Source: an uncultured Clostridia bacterium (GTDB lineage: Bacteria; Bacillota; Clostridia; RUG12999). From it: DNA of 64,000 bases. The notes below the pieces were generated by a model. The model did no database searches. It was not told the origin of the DNA and worked only from the letters and a program-made list of their open reading frames with translations. Shown in pieces: positions 25,563 through 32,476 of this stretch (its first letter is position 1; every line of letters begins with the position of its first letter). Location: the NCBI GenBank assembly GCA_934792465.1, contig CAKVOK010000004.1, positions 34,816 to 98,815 on the forward strand. The letters are read 5' to 3'. The position numbers were made by a program, and so were the translations under genes.

Positions 25563-26906
25563 TCATTCCTTTCCGGCATCGGCCGCTATTATAATAAATT
25601 TATCGGTTATTTCTTCAACCGTTCCGTTTTTCGGTGCATGGATATTCACACCGAGAGCAGAATCATCGGTTTTTGCAATAACCTGCGACGCCGCAACCTT
25701 ATCGCCCGATTTGACAACGGGCTTTGCCGGTGCGCCGATATGCTGCGAAAGCATAATCTTGATGCGCTTTTCGTTCGGCATTTCCTCCGTTATCGGAGCG
25801 TTAATATCGTATTTTACAAGGTCGAGCCTTTCTTTGAGCCTGTGCATGGGCAAAAGACGGTATTCTCTGTCTTCTCTTACGTCGTCAAACTCCGTAAGAG
25901 GCATTGGCTTTATACCGTTTTTGCGCAGTCCCGCCTTGTATTCGGCGATAAGCGAACGGGGATTAAGTCCCTGCGGACAGGCGTACATTTCGCATATTCC
26001 GCAGCTTGAACAATACATTGTGTTAATCATATCCTGCGGATTTGTTATAACATTTCTCGAAAGCGCACGCATGAATTTATGCGGTGCTATCGGCTGACCC
26101 AAAAGGTTTCTCGAACAAAGCTCCGTACAGGCACGGCACTGGCAGCAAACGCTCATTGCGCGTTTTATTTCCAGCTGTGCATTCGCCAGACGTTTCAAAA
26201 CTATTTCGTGATTTTCCGGCATTACGAGTATACCGTTCGTTGTTTTTGTAACAACAGAGTATTCGTCCGCAAGGTTTCCCGTCATGGGACCTCCGCTTAT
26301 TATACGTGTGTTTTCGGCGGTCACGCCGCCGCACATATCTATAAGAGTTTTAAACGTTGTTCCGAGAGGAGCTTTTATGGTTTTCGGTTCTTTTACCTCA
26401 CCGGCTACCGTAACATATTTGTGCGTTACCGGCGAATTTGAATTTAAAGCGCAATACATATTGTATACCGTTTCCACGTTATACACGATACAGCCTACGG
26501 AAATCGGCAGATTTCCCGGCGGCACGACTCTGCCGGTGGTTTCGTAAATCGTAACGACCTCATCGCCTGCCGGATACATTTCCGGCAAAATGCCTATACG
26601 GCCTTTTTTAAATTCTCCGATTACGTTTTTTACAGCCGAAACCGCACCTTTGTAGCTGCCTTTCACGGCAATTACAAATTCGTCGGCTTCAACGGTATCG
26701 GCTATCGCCGCCAGAGTGCTTACTATTTCATAAGCATATTTTTCAAGCATTTGTCTGTGCAGCTTCAAAAGCGGTTCGCATTCGGCACAGTTAAGTATTA
26801 CCGTACTTGCGCGCAAATCCAGCTTTGCATAGGAGGGGAAGCCTGCGCCGCCCGCTCCTACGATTCCGTTTTCTCTTAACAATTGTTTTAATTCATTAAT
26901 CTGCAT
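25563..26906 (-). CDS. pduS: PduS/RnfC-like flavin and iron-sulfur electron-transfer protein
   Basis: A 447-residue protein. An RnfC/NuoF-like N-terminal domain (GAGGAGFPSYAKL, NCAECEP) is followed by an SLBB-type domain (about 170-230), two [4Fe-4S] motifs (CCQCRACTELC and CSSCGICEMYAC) and a C-terminal biotinyl-like hammerhead domain. In the B12-dependent propanediol compartment PduS reduces cobalamin. Here the dehydratase is a glycyl-radical enzyme, so cobalamin reduction is not required; moving NADH electrons through PduT is the more likely task. A GGAGAT site lies eight bases from the ATG. Confidence 0.87.
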   Translation of the reverse strand: MQINELKQLLRENGIVGAGGAGFPSYAKLDLRASTVILNCAECEPLLKLHRQMLEKYAYEIVSTLAAIADTVEADEFVIAVKGSYKGAVSAVKNVIGEFKKGRIGILPEMYPAGDEVVTIYETTGRVVPPGNLPISVGCIVYNVETVYNMYCALNSNSPVTHKYVTVAGEVKEPKTIKAPLGTTFKTLIDMCGGVTAENTRIISGGPMTGNLADEYSVVTKTTNGILVMPENHEIVLKRLANAQLEIKRAMSVCCQCRACTELCSRNLLGQPIAPHKFMRALSRNVITNPQDMINTMYCSSCGICEMYACPQGLNPRSLIAEYKAGLRKNGIKPMPLTEFDDVREDREYRLLPMHRLKERLDLVKYDINAPITEEMPNEKRIKIMLSQHIGAPAKPVVKSGDKVAASQVIAKTDDSALGVNIHAPKNGTVEEITDKFIIIAADAGKE

Positions 26907-26909
26907 AAA

Positions 26910-27176
26910 TTATATCTCCAAATCTGCGCCATCGTCAACAATTCCGACTATAGCCGCATCAACAGGCGCATCGGGCATACCGCAGCCGACACGTGCCGCA
27001 CTGCCTGTCGCAACAAGCACAATTTCGCCTATTCCGGCACCAACGTCGTCTGTGGCAACAATGTTTTTGCCGTCCGACATGGACTTTGCCGGCTGAACTA
27101 TAAGAAATTTATTGCCGATTAATTTTTCGTTTTTTCTTGTGGAAACAAGACTTCCCACAACTTTACCGATTATCAT
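26910..27176 (-). CDS. BMC-P pentameric vertex protein (EutN/CcmL family)
   Basis: An 88-residue single-domain EutN/CcmL/PduN-type protein beginning MIIGKVVGSLVST and containing DDVGAGIGEIVLVATGSAAR. Pentamers cap the vertices of the icosahedral shell. It is the only vertex gene in the locus. Spacing to the pduS-like gene is four bases, implying translational coupling. Its own ribosome site is weak. Confidence 0.93.
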   Translation of the reverse strand: MIIGKVVGSLVSTRKNEKLIGNKFLIVQPAKSMSDGKNIVATDDVGAGIGEIVLVATGSAARVGCGMPDAPVDAAIVGIVDDGADLEI

Positions 27177-27196
27177 ATTCTCACAACCGTTTTAAA

Positions 27197-27544
27197 TTAT
27201 TTAAGTGTCGGCAGAATTTTTTCAACATCGCCGTGAGGACGGGGAATTACGTGTACTGCGATTATTTCGCCGAGTCTTTGAGCGGCTGCCTGACCTGCTT
27301 CCGTTGCGGATTTAACGGCGCCTACGTCGCCTCTTACCATTACGGATACGAGTCCCGAACCTATTTTCTCTGTTCCTATCAATACTACGTTTGCTGCTTT
27401 TACCATTGCGTCAGCTGCTTCGATTGCAGCGACAAGACCTCTTGTTTCTATCATTCCGAGTGCTTCCTGTGCCATTTTTATTTCCTCCTTAATTTTTATT
27501 TCTTCTTTTATTATAGGCTTTTTGCCTTTTTTTGCTTCGGCCAT
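27197..27544 (-). CDS. BMC-H shell protein with optional 23-residue basic N-terminal extension
   Basis: From the ATG at 27544 the product is 115 residues: a lysine-rich extension (MAEAKKGKKPIIK followed by EEIKIKEEIK) and then a standard 92-residue BMC-H. The upstream ATG has a good CGGAGGG site. An internal ATG at 27475, at the normal BMC-H start, also has an excellent AAGGAGG site, so both forms could be made. The AAAGAAGAAATAAAAAT/AAGGAGGAAATAAAAAT leader appears tandemly duplicated, which would explain the repeated EEIK in the extension. The BMC domain is nearly identical to the 22.6 kb copy. Confidence 0.85.
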   Translation of the reverse strand: MAEAKKGKKPIIKEEIKIKEEIKMAQEALGMIETRGLVAAIEAADAMVKAANVVLIGTEKIGSGLVSVMVRGDVGAVKSATEAGQAAAQRLGEIIAVHVIPRPHGDVEKILPTLK

Positions 27545-27559
27545 GTTTGTGCCCTCCGA

Positions 27560-27838
27560 TTATTTAAGTGACGGCAGAATTTTTTCAACGTCGCCGTGAG
27601 GACGGGGTATTACGTGTACGGCAATAAGCTCGCCGAGTCTTTGAGCGCTTGCGCTGCCTGCTTCCGTTGCCGCTTTAACTGCGCCCACGTCGCCCCTTAC
27701 CATTACGGATACGAGTCCCGAACCTATTTTCTCCGTGCCTATGAGTGTTACTTCTGCTGCTTTTACCATTGCGTCAGCTGCTTCGATTGCAGCGACAAGA
27801 CCTCTTGTTTCTATCATTCCGAGTGCTTCCTGTGCCAT
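27560..27838 (-). CDS. BMC-H hexameric shell protein (first copy)
   Basis: A 92-residue PduA/PduJ-type protein differing from the adjacent BMC-H at seven positions. The conserved IPRPHGDVE end and the GSGLVSVM pore loop are present. Its leader (AGGAGGAAATAAAA before ATG) is the same as the internal leader of the following BMC-H, showing descent by duplication. It lies between the alcohol dehydrogenase and the extended BMC-H gene. Confidence 0.93.
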   Translation of the reverse strand: MAQEALGMIETRGLVAAIEAADAMVKAAEVTLIGTEKIGSGLVSVMVRGDVGAVKAATEAGSASAQRLGELIAVHVIPRPHGDVEKILPSLK

Positions 27839-27854
27839 TTTTATTTCCTCCTAA

Positions 27855-29048
27855 TTATTCATTTATTATTGCTATTTTAAGTCCCTGCATTGCAAGGTTT
27901 GTTTTGTGCGCTTCGTTTATCTGTTCGAGCGGGAATTTATGCGTTATAAGCTTTTCCATGGGTAGTCCTATGGCTTTTGCTCTCTTTAAGAAATCAAAAG
28001 TCGTTGCATAATCTCTGAGCGTGTATACCCAAGAACCGACAAGCGTTATTTCCTTCGAGCAAAGGTCGAAATGCGGATTTATCGTTGCATCGCCGCCGTT
28101 TATGAAAAATCCGAGTTCGCACAATCCGCCGCCGTTTCTTATGAACTTATAAATGTTGCTGTGTGCAACGGGCGAACCCGTACACTGGAACGCAAAATCT
28201 GCCGGATAGCCGCCGAATGCGTCTTTGACAGCGTCCGCAAGAGCGTCAATTCCTTTGTAGTTTTTGAAGTTTACGGATTTGTCCGCACCCATTTCTTTCG
28301 CAAAGGCAAGACGTTTGTCCTCGCCGTCTATCGCTACGATATTCTCAATTCCCATTGTACGCAGTACAGCAATACATATAAGACCGATAGGTCCGCAGCC
28401 CTGAACCGCAACACGTGAATTGAATCTTAAAATACCTGTTGTTTTTGCTCTTTCCACAGCGTGGATAAGCACTGCGCAAGGCTCTATAAGTATACGCATA
28501 TCAAGGCTCAAATCGCTTACATTGAATATTGTAGAACCTTTTCTTACAACGAGATAATCCGCAAACCAGCCGTTAAGATGTATATCATCATCGGGCAAAA
28601 GTCCGTAAACGTCTGCGCCGCCTACGTTCTGTTTGTTCAAATCGAACATCGTTATGTCCGGATTGTCCTTGAATATCATGCAGGTAACAACCTTGTCGCC
28701 TATGTTCAGCGGTTTTCCTGCGCTGTCTTTTTTAACATTTTTACCCATTTTAACTATTTCGCCTGTGCCCTCATGACCGAGTACGAGCGGAATAAGTCCG
28801 AACGGATCTCTCTTAAATTCGTGGGCGTCCGTGCCGCATATTCCGCAGCCTTCCACCTTAACCAAAATATCGTCATCACCTATTTCGGGAATCGGAAACT
28901 CTTTTATTTCGTAATTTTCAAGCGCAGTGAGCATTGCCGCTCTGCTTGTCTTAGGTATTTCTCTCGAAGCAGGTGCACTTTTTTCGCCGCCCATTTCGCT
29001 CAATACCTGTTTTACGATTTCTTCTATCTTATCAGAACTTAAGTTCAT
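27855..29048 (-). CDS. Zinc-dependent alcohol dehydrogenase with N-terminal encapsulation helix
   Basis: A 397-residue medium-chain dehydrogenase. Catalytic zinc ligands are seen in GCGICGTDAHEF and GHEGTGEIV, and the NAD motif in VQGCGPIGL. The normal dehydrogenase fold starts near residue 35; it is preceded by an amphipathic helix (SSDKIEEIVKQVLSEM) and a flexible SAPAS linker, indicating packaging in the shell. Likely roles are propionaldehyde to propanol, lactaldehyde to 1,2-propanediol, or both, with NADH recycling for the aldehyde dehydrogenase. An iron-type PduQ-like enzyme is encoded elsewhere at 57 kb. AAAGGAGG precedes the start. Confidence 0.85.
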   Translation of the reverse strand: MNLSSDKIEEIVKQVLSEMGGEKSAPASREIPKTSRAAMLTALENYEIKEFPIPEIGDDDILVKVEGCGICGTDAHEFKRDPFGLIPLVLGHEGTGEIVKMGKNVKKDSAGKPLNIGDKVVTCMIFKDNPDITMFDLNKQNVGGADVYGLLPDDDIHLNGWFADYLVVRKGSTIFNVSDLSLDMRILIEPCAVLIHAVERAKTTGILRFNSRVAVQGCGPIGLICIAVLRTMGIENIVAIDGEDKRLAFAKEMGADKSVNFKNYKGIDALADAVKDAFGGYPADFAFQCTGSPVAHSNIYKFIRNGGGLCELGFFINGGDATINPHFDLCSKEITLVGSWVYTLRDYATTFDFLKRAKAIGLPMEKLITHKFPLEQINEAHKTNLAMQGLKIAIINE

Positions 29049-29383
29049 TTCAGAACCTCCTTTGTCGCCGGAATCACGTATACAAAAGGTACGCTTTTAC
29101 CCTCTGCCGTAATTCTTTTCAAATCCTTTACCGTGTATATCAGAAATTTGTGGCTCATGCAGGTTTTCGCTCCTATGGCAAAAAGCATGGCATTCAAATT
29201 CTCTGTTTTATTATTTTTTTCTTCAAATAAGCAATATTCCTTTTCGCTCATGACATATCCGCCGAGCTTTACAAGGCGGTACATCACCTCCGGATATGCG
29301 GCTGTGCTCGCTATGACCGCTCTGCACGGCTCTTTCAGGTCTACACATTCCGCAGATAAAAATGTCTTTATTTCGTCAGACAT
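29045..29383 (-). CDS. Conserved-position protein of unknown function in the microcompartment operon
   Basis: A 112-residue protein, no family recognised. It starts MSDEIKTFLSAE after a GGAGGAG site, overlaps the upstream heme-binding-like gene by 16 bases and overlaps the alcohol dehydrogenase start by four, so it is firmly part of the operon. It contains four cysteines (13, 20, 51 and 75 approximately), a charged middle segment (FEEKNNKTEN) and no membrane helix or signal peptide. A soluble cargo or assembly role is possible from position only. Confidence 0.7.
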   Translation of the reverse strand: MSDEIKTFLSAECVDLKEPCRAVIASTAAYPEVMYRLVKLGGYVMSEKEYCLFEEKNNKTENLNAMLFAIGAKTCMSHKFLIYTVKDLKRITAEGKSVPFVYVIPATKEVLK

Positions 29384-29847
29384 TTTATCTCCTCCTCAAA
29401 GGCTTTTCTGCCGAAATCGCTAAGGAAAGTATCTTCCGATTCCGAGCCGCCCGATACGCCTATGCCGCCGATTATTTTCCCGTTTGCTTCAAGCGGGTCG
29501 CCTCCGCCGAAAATCACTATTTTTCCGCCGTTTGTGAACTGTATTCCGTACAGCTCCGCTCCCGGCTGACTCAATGTTTTCAGCTTTGCGGTTGACATCT
29601 TCAGCGCAACAACGGTATAAGCCTTTCCGAGCGCTATATCTCTGCTGGCGATAAACGCATCGTCCATTGCGTGCACAAGCACCGTATTCGCACCCGAATC
29701 CGCAATTGCGACAACGGCGTTCACGCCTATTTCCGCAGCTTTTCTCTCAACCTTTTTCGAGATTCTTTCGGCAAGCGAAAGCGTCATCTTTACATCAAGC
29801 TTATCTATAATATTTGATACGATATTGCTTATATCTTTTTCGTTCAT
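29368..29847 (-). CDS. GlcG/HbpS (DUF336) heme-binding-like protein with encapsulation-type helix
   Basis: A 159-residue protein. Residues 25-155 form the GlcG/HbpS/PduO-C-terminal fold (LAERISKKVERKAAEIG ... VAIADSGANTVLVHAMDDA ... GGIGVSGGSESED). Residues 3-17 (EKDISNIVSNIIDKL) are a separate amphipathic helix resembling shell-targeting peptides. In B12-dependent compartments this domain is fused to the PduO adenosyltransferase; here it stands alone, as expected for a glycyl-radical locus. Heme or flavin binding is known for relatives but the role is uncertain. It is coupled to the aldolase gene two bases upstream. Confidence 0.8.
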   Translation of the reverse strand: MNEKDISNIVSNIIDKLDVKMTLSLAERISKKVERKAAEIGVNAVVAIADSGANTVLVHAMDDAFIASRDIALGKAYTVVALKMSTAKLKTLSQPGAELYGIQFTNGGKIVIFGGGDPLEANGKIIGGIGVSGGSESEDTFLSDFGRKAFEEEIKCLTK

Positions 29848-29849
29848 GA

Positions 29850-30656
29850 TTATTTGCCGAGCTGTTCCATTACCTTTTTGGTAATGGCAGCGATTACGTC
29901 CTCATCGGCGGCAGCCGTGCTTGCTTTTGAAGTGCCGCAGGCACCGCAGCTGTGGCAGCTCTTCTTGCCTGCTTTTGCATTCGGACATAAATCAGCGGGG
30001 TGTTTTCCCGTCATACCGAATTTGCGTCTGATTTCATAAAGTTTTTCTACCTGTTCCTGTGAAAGCTCCTTAGGACCGCCGAGCTGTTTTGCCTTGAACA
30101 GAAGTTCCGCATAGAACTCAACGGATTCCATTTTATGATATGCTGCAAGCAGAGAATCCGAATATGTAAGAGCACCGTGATTCTCAAGAAGAACAGCGTC
30201 ATAATGCTGGAGATATTTTTCTACGGCATCCGGAATTTCCGTTGTGGAAGGTGTGCCGTATTCTGCTATGGGAACGCATCCGAGTGCTATAACCGCTTCA
30301 GGCATTATCGGCTGTGTAAGCGGAATACCTGCAATTGCGAAGCTTGTAGCGTATACCGGGTGTGCGTGAACAACGGATTTTACGTCCGGTCTTTGAGCAT
30401 ATACTCTCATATGCATTTTTATTTCAGATGACGGTTTGAAGCTGCCGTTTGCCTGCAATACATTTCCGTCTTTATCTACTTTACAGATGTAATCCGGCGT
30501 CATGAAGCCTTTGCTTACGCCCGTAGGTGTACAGAGAAATTCATTGTCGCTGATTTTAACGGAAATATTACCGTCGTTTGCGGCAACCATGCCTCTGTTG
30601 TAAATTCTTTTGCCGATTTCACAGATTTCTTTTTTGATTTCGTATTCTGATACCAT
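29850..30656 (-). CDS. fucA: Class II aldolase (fuculose/rhamnulose-1-phosphate type) with C-terminal encapsulation helix
   Basis: A 268-residue protein. The zinc-dependent FucA/AraD/RhaD fold is shown by NDGNISVK, SSEIKMH, the metal-binding HAHP and ENHGAL. It cleaves L-fuculose-1-phosphate (or rhamnulose-1-phosphate) into dihydroxyacetone phosphate and L-lactaldehyde. After the catalytic domain (about 1-215) comes a cysteine-rich linker (Cys-x9-Cys-x2-Cys-x2-Cys), an alanine-rich spacer and a terminal amphipathic helix DEDVIAAITKKVMEQLGK, the known form of a C-terminal encapsulation peptide. The presence of this aldolase defines the fucose/rhamnose type of glycyl-radical compartment. No isomerase or kinase lies in the window. 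Confidence 0.88.
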   Translation of the reverse strand: MVSEYEIKKEICEIGKRIYNRGMVAANDGNISVKISDNEFLCTPTGVSKGFMTPDYICKVDKDGNVLQANGSFKPSSEIKMHMRVYAQRPDVKSVVHAHPVYATSFAIAGIPLTQPIMPEAVIALGCVPIAEYGTPSTTEIPDAVEKYLQHYDAVLLENHGALTYSDSLLAAYHKMESVEFYAELLFKAKQLGGPKELSQEQVEKLYEIRRKFGMTGKHPADLCPNAKAGKKSCHSCGACGTSKASTAAADEDVIAAITKKVMEQLGK

Positions 30657-30716
30657 TTTTTTATCTCCTTTATTTTTTTGAATTTATTTATAATAATTTT
30701 TTATTATACTCACTTA

Positions 30717-31448
30717 TTAAATTTTTCTTTTTAAAATCTCTGCTATTTTTTTATGACCTTCTTTGTTCGGATGAAGCCTGTCCGTGTCAATATGACAAAA
30801 ATACTTACCGGCGCTTTCATCATACAGCGGATAAAGTCCGCTTATCGAATACATATCAATAAGCTCGGCTGCCCATATCTGCGCCGCTTCCCTGATTGCA
30901 TTTACGTATTCGTCAAAGAATATCCCCAAGCTGTTTGAGTACATCTCGCTATACTGTATATTAAGCGGTCCGAATTCCGCATATGCTCTGTGGAGCGGTG
31001 TAAGCATAAAAATTTGTTTTTCGGCATAATTGTGCTTCAAAAACGACATTAACCGGTTTATACTGCCTTTATACGTATCGGTGTCAAAATTAAACTGCCG
31101 TACTTTTCTCGTTTCAATCTTCAGCGGCGTTCCGTCATCATTTTTCAATGCCGCAACATCTTCCTCCGCATAATTGAACCATTCCCCCGGCGGTGTGTTC
31201 AGAAAAAAATCGTTTGTGCCGGCAAATATAAAAATCGCATCCGTATTGCTGCCAAACTCTTTTTTCATTCTGAGAGCCTGTTCGTACAAATCAACATACC
31301 TTGCACCGTTCACTCCATATCCGCAAGCGGTAAAGCCTAACTCCTTCGACAAAAAATCAAAATACCTTTCCCCGGGTACGACACCCACTCCTTCGGTTAT
31401 CGAGTCACCTAAAAAGCAAATTGTTTTCCCTTTCCAGTAATTATCCAT
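30717..31448 (-). CDS. SGNH/GDSL-family hydrolase
   Basis: A 243-residue protein with the SGNH blocks: GDSIT (catalytic serine, about residue 15), GVNGA, FAGTND and the DRLHPN aspartate-histidine block. There is no signal peptide or encapsulation-type helix, so it should be a cytosolic esterase or deacetylase. The start ATG at 31448 follows AAGGAAAGGG. The gene has its own consensus promoter, so it may be read independently of the flanking microcompartment genes. Removing acetyl groups from imported sugars would fit but is inferred. Confidence 0.8.
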   Translation of the reverse strand: MDNYWKGKTICFLGDSITEGVGVVPGERYFDFLSKELGFTACGYGVNGARYVDLYEQALRMKKEFGSNTDAIFIFAGTNDFFLNTPPGEWFNYAEEDVAALKNDDGTPLKIETRKVRQFNFDTDTYKGSINRLMSFLKHNYAEKQIFMLTPLHRAYAEFGPLNIQYSEMYSNSLGIFFDEYVNAIREAAQIWAAELIDMYSISGLYPLYDESAGKYFCHIDTDRLHPNKEGHKKIAEILKRKI

Positions 31449-31482
31449 ACTCAGCACCCTTTCCTTTTATGCTCACATTATA

Positions 31483-31511
31483 ATCATATCATAAAACAAA
31501 CAAAATGTCAA
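31483..31511 (-). promoter_or_regulatory. Internal promoter before the SGNH hydrolase
   Basis: On the minus strand: TTGACA (31506-31511), a 17-base spacer, TATGAT (31483-31488), 35 bases ahead of the ATG. It may also drive the aldolase and downstream shell genes. Confidence 0.7.
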
Positions 31512-31564
31512 TAGGTTTTTTGTTTATTTTTCTTTTTTTATGTTGTTTTTTGTTGGTTTTGGTT

Positions 31565-31990
31565 TTATTTCGTCAAATATGCAATCAAATCGTTGATTCC
31601 CTCGCCGGTTTTGCTGCTTGTTTCAAAGATTTTTTCGCAGCCGGAAAGCTCAAGCCAGCGCCTTGCACGTTCGGGATTCGCCTCCGCACGGTCTGTCTGC
31701 GTCACTATTCCTATAACCTCGCGGTTTGTCATACAGGTTATATTCGGCGGAAACAGCGAATACTGCTCCGTTGCGGACATCAGAAGCCCCACAACGTCCG
31801 CCTCGTATGAATACAGCGCCAGCGCACGCCCCAAAATCTTGTTTTCCGCATATTCTCCCGGAGTATCTATTATGCCGTTGTAATAGCTTATATACTGGGT
31901 TTTGTTATACTCCACTTTTCCTGTCAGTATTGCCTGCGTCAGCGAGGTTTTTCCGCTGCCGCTGCGCCCCATAAAAATTATAGTCCTCAT
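31565..31990 (-). CDS. pduV: EutP/PduV-like small GTPase
   Basis: A 141-residue P-loop protein: Walker A GRSGSGKTS (about 9-17), DTPGEY as G3 and TQTDRAE as G4. EutP/PduV proteins accompany microcompartments and have been linked to their positioning or to kinase activity. The ATG at 31990 overlaps the stop of the preceding shell gene in an ATGA, implying coupled translation. An in-frame ATG at 32008 would add six residues and cannot be excluded. It ends upstream of the SGNH promoter. Confidence 0.85.
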   Translation of the reverse strand: MRTIIFMGRSGSGKTSLTQAILTGKVEYNKTQYISYYNGIIDTPGEYAENKILGRALALYSYEADVVGLLMSATEQYSLFPPNITCMTNREVIGIVTQTDRAEANPERARRWLELSGCEKIFETSSKTGEGINDLIAYLTK

Positions 31991-32349
31991 GTTTTCGTTA
32001 TCTCGCATACCGTGAATTTCAGCACATCACGGCAATATTCCGTTACGCTCGAAACCGCCGCCTGCACCTGCGACACGCTTCCGGTTACGATAAGCGTTCC
32101 GCTGAAACGGTCTACAAAACCTATTTCCGCACCGGACGATTTTATCGCTATATCTCCGGCTATAATTGCCGTTTCCGCCGGCGACAGCGTGATAATTCCT
32201 ATGGCGGACATCTCCGCATTCGGGTCAAGTCCGAGTTTTTTATACAATATCTTATCCGGATTTGCAATTATGTGCGCAAGCGTTATTTGCTTGCCCGGTA
32301 CAATCTCCTGGATAATACGCATTTTGTCTTTATCATTAAACAATTCCAT
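31987..32349 (-). CDS. pduU: EutS/PduU-type permuted BMC-H shell protein
   Basis: A 120-residue protein starting with the EutS/PduU hallmark RIIQEIVPGKQITLAHIIANP, followed by a BMC domain (SAIGIITLSPAETAII ... VTGSVSQVQAAV). These permuted hexamers carry a beta-barrel plugging the pore. It is coupled to pduV and separated from the activase gene upstream by a 127-base structured spacer. Confidence 0.9.
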   Translation of the reverse strand: MELFNDKDKMRIIQEIVPGKQITLAHIIANPDKILYKKLGLDPNAEMSAIGIITLSPAETAIIAGDIAIKSSGAEIGFVDRFSGTLIVTGSVSQVQAAVSSVTEYCRDVLKFTVCEITKT

Positions 32350-32377
32350 ATGTATTTCCTTTCACACATCCGATTTT

Positions 32378-32473
32378 GAAAGAAAATTGTTCAGATTGCC
32401 GTTTTGCGGCAAGCGGTGCCGTACAAAGGTACTGCCCCGAGCAAGAAACGGTAATCCGGGCAATTTTATTCAA
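32378..32473 (-). repeat. Intercistronic hairpin element between activase and pduU genes
   Basis: The flanking words AAAATTG and CAATTTT enclose TTGCCG/CGGCAA and other short hairpins. A word about 22 bases long (AAAATTGYCCGRATTACCGT with TCTTG following) is shared with the pstS-pstC spacer at 37582-37631. It could slow exonucleases or lower expression of distal genes; its role is inferred. Confidence 0.5.
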
Positions 32474-32476
32474 AAT

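Noticed and set aside
25563..26906. Evidence for a B12-dependent propanediol system
   Set aside because: No diol dehydratase pduCDE, reactivase pduGH or adenosyltransferase is present. A glycyl-radical enzyme and activase take their place.
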